From positions 1 through 25,594 of the forward strand of contig CALYAH010000103.1 of the NCBI GenBank assembly GCA_944393455.1: a stretch of DNA of 25,594 nt, written 5' to 3'. The notes under the pieces were generated by a model. The model was given only the letters and a program-made list of their open reading frames with translations, ran no database searches and was not told the DNA's origin. Origin of the DNA: an uncultured Clostridia bacterium. GTDB lineage: Bacteria > Bacillota > Clostridia > TANB77 > CAG-508. The position numbers were made by a program, and so were the translations under genes. Numbering within the stretch: the stretch's first letter is position 1; every line of letters begins with the position of its first letter. Shown here in pieces: positions 22,103 to 25,594 of this stretch.

Positions 22103-24709
22103 ATGGCTGAGAAAACAAATGAAGAAGAACAAAGAGTTGAACAAATGATTGACGAATTAGTACAAAGAGCCAAAAAAGCATCAGAAGAATATTTAAAACT
22201 TGACCAAGAAACTGTAAACAATATTACAAAAGCAATGTCTATGGCTGGATTAGAGCATCATATGGAACTTGCTAAAATGGCAGTAGAAGAAACAGGAAGA
22301 GGAATATATGAAGATAAAATAACAAAGAACATGTTCGCAACAGAATATGTATATCATAGTATTAAATATGAAAAAACAGTAGGAGTAATAGATGAAAATG
22401 AAGAAGAAGGTTATGTTGAAATAGCAGAACCAGTTGGAATTATTGCAGGTGTTACACCAGTTACAAACCCAACTTCAACAACTATGTTTAAATCTATTAT
22501 TGCAGCAAAAACAAGAAATGTTATTATTTTTGGATTTCATCCTTCTGCACAAAAATGTAGTGTAAAAGCAGCAGAAATAGTAAGAGATGCTGCAATAGCT
22601 GCAGGGGCTCCAAAAGATTGTATTTTATGGATTGAAGAACCAAGCATTTTGGCAACAAGAGCTTTAATGAATCATCCAGATGTAGACCTAATTCTAGCAA
22701 CTGGAGGAACAGGAATGGTAAAATCAGCATATTCTTGTGGAAAACCAGCATTAGGAGTAGGACCAGGAAATGTGCCATGTTATATTGATAAAACAGCAAA
22801 ACTTAAAACATCAGTAAATGACTTGGTTATGTCAAAAGCATTTGATAATGGAATGATATGTGCATCTGAACAAGCAGTTTTAGTTGATAGAGAAATATAC
22901 CAAGAATTCGAAAAACTAATGAGAGAATATGGATGCTATTTTGTATCAGAAGAGGAAAAGCAAAAGTTACAAGATAGTATGTTTGAGAAAACAGAAGAAT
23001 ATGGATACAAATTAAAATCTCATGTTCCGGGACAATCTCCATATACAATAGCAAAAGAAGCAGGATTTGAGGTGCCAACAAATACAAAAGTACTTGTTGT
23101 ATATGAAGAAGGAATTGGACAAGATTATCCATTTTCAAAAGAAAAATTGAGCCCAGTATTAACGTATTACATTGTAGAAAATGAAGAAGAAGGAATTAAC
23201 AAAGCAGAAAAATTATTAGAATTTGGGGGACTTGGACATTCAGCAGTAATACATTCAGAAAATGAAGAGACAATATTAAAATTCTCTGAAACAATGAAAG
23301 CTGGAAGAATTATTGTAAATTCACCATCTACACATGGAGCAATTGGTGATATATATAATACCAATATGCCATCACTAACTTTAGGATGTGGTTCATTTGG
23401 TGGAAATTCAACAACAGCAAATGTTTCGTCTGTAAACTTAATTAATATAAAAAGAGTTGCGAAAAGGAGAGTTAATATGCAATGGTTTAAAGTTCCAGAA
23501 AAAATATATTTTGAAGCAGGTTCAATTGCTTACTTAGAAAAAATGCCAGATATAGAAAGAGCATTTATTGTAACAGATGAATCTATGATAAAATTAGGAT
23601 ATGTAGATAAAATATTATATCATTTAAGAAAAAGACACCAATATGTACATTCAGAAATTTTTGAGGGTGTAGAATCAGACCCATCTTTTGACACAATAAA
23701 AAAAGGTGTACAAGCAATGGAAAGCTTTAAACCTGATGTTATTATTGCTTTAGGTGGAGGAAGTCCAATTGATGCAGCAAAAGGTATGTGGCTATTCTAT
23801 GAAAATCCAGATGCAGATGTTGAAGGACTAAAATTAAAATTTATGGATATTAGAAAACGTACTTACAAGTTCCCAAAATTAGGAACAAAATGCAAAATGG
23901 TAGCAATACCAACAACATCAGGTACTGGCTCAGAAGTAACATCATTTGCAGTTATTACAGATAAAGAAAAAAATAAAAAATATCCATTAGCAGATTATGA
24001 ATTAACACCAGATGTTGCTATTGTAGATCCTGATTTAGTTATGAGTCTACCAAAATCAATTACAGCAGATACGGGAATGGACGTTTTAACACATAGTTTA
24101 GAAGCATATGTATCTAATATGGCTTCAGATTATACAGATGGTTTAGCAGAAAAAGCAGTAGAGCTAATTATGAAATACTTAGAGACAGCATATGATGATG
24201 GAACGAACAAAGAGGCGAGAGAAAGAGTGCATAATGCAAGTACAATAGCAGGTATGGCATTTACAAATGCATTTTTAGGAATTAATCACTCTCTAGCACA
24301 CAAAATAGGAGCGGAATTCCATATGCCTCATGGTAGAATAAATGCAATTCTTTTACCATATGTTATTAGATATAATAGTACTAAACCTACTAAGTTTGTA
24401 TCATTCCCTAAATATGAATACTTTATTGCTGATAAAAAATATTACGAATTGGCAAAAAAAGTAGGATTAAAAGCAGATACAATAGAAGAGGGAATTAATA
24501 GCTTAATTGAAAAGATTAAAGAAATGAATAATAATATGAATATTCCAAAATCTTTCCAAGAAGCAGGAATTGAAGAACAGGAATTTTTAGCTAAAGTAGA
24601 TATGTTAGCAGAAAGAAGCTTTGAGGATCAATGTACAACAGCCAACCCAAGAGTACCACTAGTTACTGAACTAAAACAAATTCTCTTAGATAGCTATTAT
24701 GGAAAATAG
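22103..24709 (+). CDS. adhE: Bifunctional aldehyde/alcohol dehydrogenase AdhE
   Basis: An 868-residue enzyme that reduces acetyl-CoA to acetaldehyde and then ethanol with NADH, regenerating NAD in fermentation. The N-terminal aldehyde dehydrogenase domain (about 1-440) has EPVGIIAGVTPVTNPTSTT, LATGGTGMVKSAYSCGKPAL and the catalytic C253 in FDNGMICASEQ. The C-terminal iron-dependent alcohol dehydrogenase domain (about 455-868) has IIALGGGSPIDAAKGMW, AIPTTSGTGSEVT, and metal-ligand segments DVLTHSLEAYVS and NHSLAHKIGAEFHMPHGRIN. The length is that of the intact family. The ribosome site is AAAAAGGAGG. It is a single-gene transcript with a near-consensus promoter and its own terminator. AdhE usually forms long helical assemblies called spirosomes. 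Confidence 0.98.
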   Translation: MAEKTNEEEQRVEQMIDELVQRAKKASEEYLKLDQETVNNITKAMSMAGLEHHMELAKMAVEETGRGIYEDKITKNMFATEYVYHSIKYEKTVGVIDENEEEGYVEIAEPVGIIAGVTPVTNPTSTTMFKSIIAAKTRNVIIFGFHPSAQKCSVKAAEIVRDAAIAAGAPKDCILWIEEPSILATRALMNHPDVDLILATGGTGMVKSAYSCGKPALGVGPGNVPCYIDKTAKLKTSVNDLVMSKAFDNGMICASEQAVLVDREIYQEFEKLMREYGCYFVSEEEKQKLQDSMFEKTEEYGYKLKSHVPGQSPYTIAKEAGFEVPTNTKVLVVYEEGIGQDYPFSKEKLSPVLTYYIVENEEEGINKAEKLLEFGGLGHSAVIHSENEETILKFSETMKAGRIIVNSPSTHGAIGDIYNTNMPSLTLGCGSFGGNSTTANVSSVNLINIKRVAKRRVNMQWFKVPEKIYFEAGSIAYLEKMPDIERAFIVTDESMIKLGYVDKILYHLRKRHQYVHSEIFEGVESDPSFDTIKKGVQAMESFKPDVIIALGGGSPIDAAKGMWLFYENPDADVEGLKLKFMDIRKRTYKFPKLGTKCKMVAIPTTSGTGSEVTSFAVITDKEKNKKYPLADYELTPDVAIVDPDLVMSLPKSITADTGMDVLTHSLEAYVSNMASDYTDGLAEKAVELIMKYLETAYDDGTNKEARERVHNASTIAGMAFTNAFLGINHSLAHKIGAEFHMPHGRINAILLPYVIRYNSTKPTKFVSFPKYEYFIADKKYYELAKKVGLKADTIEEGINSLIEKIKEMNNNMNIPKSFQEAGIEEQEFLAKVDMLAERSFEDQCTTANPRVPLVTELKQILLDSYYGK

Positions 24710-24717
24710 AAAATAAC

Positions 24718-24753
24718 AAAAAGTCACAGGTAGATTACTATCTGTGACTTTTT
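24718..24753. terminator. Bidirectional terminator after adhE
   Basis: A 16-bp stem (AAAAAGTCACAGGTAG with CTATCTGTGACTTTTT, one G-U), loop ATTA. It ends adhE and, on the other strand, the gene at 24755, which stops 2 bases away. Confidence 0.85.
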
Positions 24754-24754
24754 G

Positions 24755-25324
24755 CTATTCATCATATAAATATGCATATTCCTCGTCAAGAGAAAGATAT
24801 TCATCCTCTTTTTGATCAAGATAAGCTTCTTTACCAAAAAGTTCAATATAAAGCTCATCTGGAATATTACATTCTTCATCTAAAAAAGCAATTTCATTTA
24901 CAGGTGGAAAATAATCATCATAATCGGTAAAAATGAAAAAATTTTGCATAGGATTATATCCTGAAATATATTCTATTCTAAAATTATTAATATCTAATAC
25001 AATTAATCCACTTCTTAAAAAATTAAGAATTGAGCGTTGGTCCTTTAAAGATTTTGTTAAAACCTTCTTAAAGGTTTTACTATCAATAATTCCGTCTGGA
25101 ATATTAATATATTTCGAAACATAAGCAGTTCCTTTATAAATTAAAAGAACGTTCGAAAATCTTAATAAATCTTTAAAAGTAACAAACTTTTGATATTTTG
25201 CTAATTTAGATAAAGTATATCTAAAGTCATTAACTGATTCAACTGCAGTTTCGTCAGTAACTTTAGAAATAAAAGCATCTTGAGAAATATTTCTTTCTTC
25301 GAAATAATTTAATTCTTGTTTCAT
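24755..25324 (-). CDS. Unrecognised acidic 189-aa protein
   Basis: I do not recognise this protein. It is soluble with no signal peptide. The N-terminal part is mixed helix and strand (MKQELNYFEERNISQDAFIS, YTLSKLAKYQKFVTFKDLLR). The centre has hydrophobic strands (VLLIYKGTAYVSKYINIPDG, SGLIVLDINNFRIEYISG). The C-terminal third is strongly acidic and aromatic (FIFTDYDDYFPPVNEIAFLD, then DEYLSLDEEYAYLYDE). The frame is open to 25372, but the ATG at 25324 has AAGGAGGTATACAA before it and was chosen. It has its own promoter (25387-25415). It is convergent with adhE and downstream of asnS, which has its own terminator, so neighbours give no functional clue. Confidence 0.75.
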   Translation of the reverse strand: MKQELNYFEERNISQDAFISKVTDETAVESVNDFRYTLSKLAKYQKFVTFKDLLRFSNVLLIYKGTAYVSKYINIPDGIIDSKTFKKVLTKSLKDQRSILNFLRSGLIVLDINNFRIEYISGYNPMQNFFIFTDYDDYFPPVNEIAFLDEECNIPDELYIELFGKEAYLDQKEDEYLSLDEEYAYLYDE

Positions 25325-25386
25325 TTGTATACCTCCTTGTGGGTCAGTTAACCCTACAAAACAAAAATCCAATAATTTACATAAAT

Positions 25387-25415
25387 ATTATACCATATAA
25401 TGGGAAAGGGGTCAA
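25387..25415 (-). promoter_or_regulatory. Promoter of the acidic-protein gene
   Basis: On the minus strand TTGACC (25410-25415), 17 bases, TATAAT (25387-25392), about 60 bases before the start. Confidence 0.75.
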
Positions 25416-25418
25416 TTA

Positions 25419-25451
25419 AAATAAAAAGAGAATCACTTTTAGATTCTCTTT
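25419..25451 (-). terminator. Terminator of asnS
   Basis: On the minus strand AAAGAGAATC pairs with GATTCTCTTT around a 7-base loop, followed by TTATTTTAATT. Confidence 0.8.
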
Positions 25452-25459
25452 CAACTATA

Positions 25460-25594
25460 TTAAAATTCACAATTTTTTGGAGTTCTTGGGAAAGGTATTA
25501 CATCACGAATATTTTGCATACCAGTTAAATACATAATTGCTCTTTCAAAACCAAGACCAAATCCAGCATGGTTACAACTACCATATTTTCTTAA
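25460..25594 (-). CDS. asnS: Asparagine--tRNA ligase, C-terminal 44 residues (partial)
   Basis: The frame enters from the right edge of the window and ends with TAA at 25460-25462. The 44 residues include HAGFGLGFERAIMYLTGM, NIRDVIPFPRTP and a final KNCEF. This is class II aminoacyl-tRNA synthetase motif 3 (GFGLGFER, with the ATP-binding arginine) followed by the characteristic AsnRS ending. The IPFPRTPKN tail favours AsnRS; AspRS and LysRS end differently. The enzyme charges tRNA-Asn with asparagine. The rest of the gene lies beyond the window. Confidence 0.95.
   Translation of the reverse strand, partial: LRKYGSCNHAGFGLGFERAIMYLTGMQNIRDVIPFPRTPKNCEF

Noticed and set aside
22524..23364. Minus-strand ORFs opposite adhE
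   Set aside because: They are antisense to a strongly conserved gene, are Leu-rich and have no initiation signals.
1..25594. CRISPR array, tRNA or rRNA genes, phage or transposase genes
   Set aside because: No regularly spaced repeats, cloverleaf-like sequences or recognisable mobility proteins were seen on reading the window.

Overview
The window looks like a chromosomal segment of a low-GC (roughly 30% by eye) Gram-positive anaerobe, most likely an uncultured member of the Clostridia. The signs are strong AGGAGG ribosome sites, AGA-dominated arginine codons, sigma-A type promoters with 16-18 base spacers, mixed-acid/ethanol fermentation genes (pyruvate formate-lyase, its activase, AdhE), monoderm cell-wall enzymes, and a pilin-like secreted protein with GLUG repeats. 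This is inference from gene content; no rRNA gene is present to confirm it. No tRNA, CRISPR array, phage or transposase gene was seen.

Layout. Bases 1-4,200 hold the frameshifted 3' end of a GH94 (cyclic beta-1,2-glucan synthase-like) gene, a membrane-anchored polysaccharide deacetylase, a frameshifted pilin-like/GLUG protein, and a monofunctional peptidoglycan glycosyltransferase. Bases 4,440-7,000 are an operon of an HD-domain protein, ruvA and rarA (recombination and stalled forks; ruvB is not next to ruvA). Bases 7,181-8,098 carry a half-size TauE/SafE permease pair and a small protein. Bases 8,171-11,200 hold a Cys/Lys/Asp-rich CarboxypepD_reg-like protein, a PdaB-like deacetylase, an unrecognised protein and a double-OB SSB-like protein. 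Bases 11,288-16,571 hold a GT-C-like membrane protein translationally coupled to rluD, then rluB, a three-S1-domain protein and a winged-helix/replication-relaxation-like protein. Bases 16,655-19,714 (minus strand) are the pflB-pflA operon, preceded by an XRE regulator and a divergent M23 peptidase. The last part holds adhE, an unrecognised acidic protein and the 3' end of asnS.

Several start sites were moved inward because promoters or Shine-Dalgarno sequences demand it: the glycosyltransferase, pflA, the XRE regulator, the Cys-rich protein and the 24.8 kb protein. The M23 gene seems to lack a standard start codon near its ribosome site.

The most interesting structure lies between genes. 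Two long foldback (MITE-like) elements occur at 4201-4406 and 21604-22012. Three inverted repeats share a GGGAC core (6983-7118, 13867-13987, 17418-17475). A pair of homologous palindromes lies in inverted orientation in the divergent region at 1579-1791. Two single-base frameshifts of the same direction fall within the first 3 kb. I did not find a clearly new multi-gene system. The best candidates for something undescribed are the foldback elements, the REP-like family and the few proteins I could not identify.
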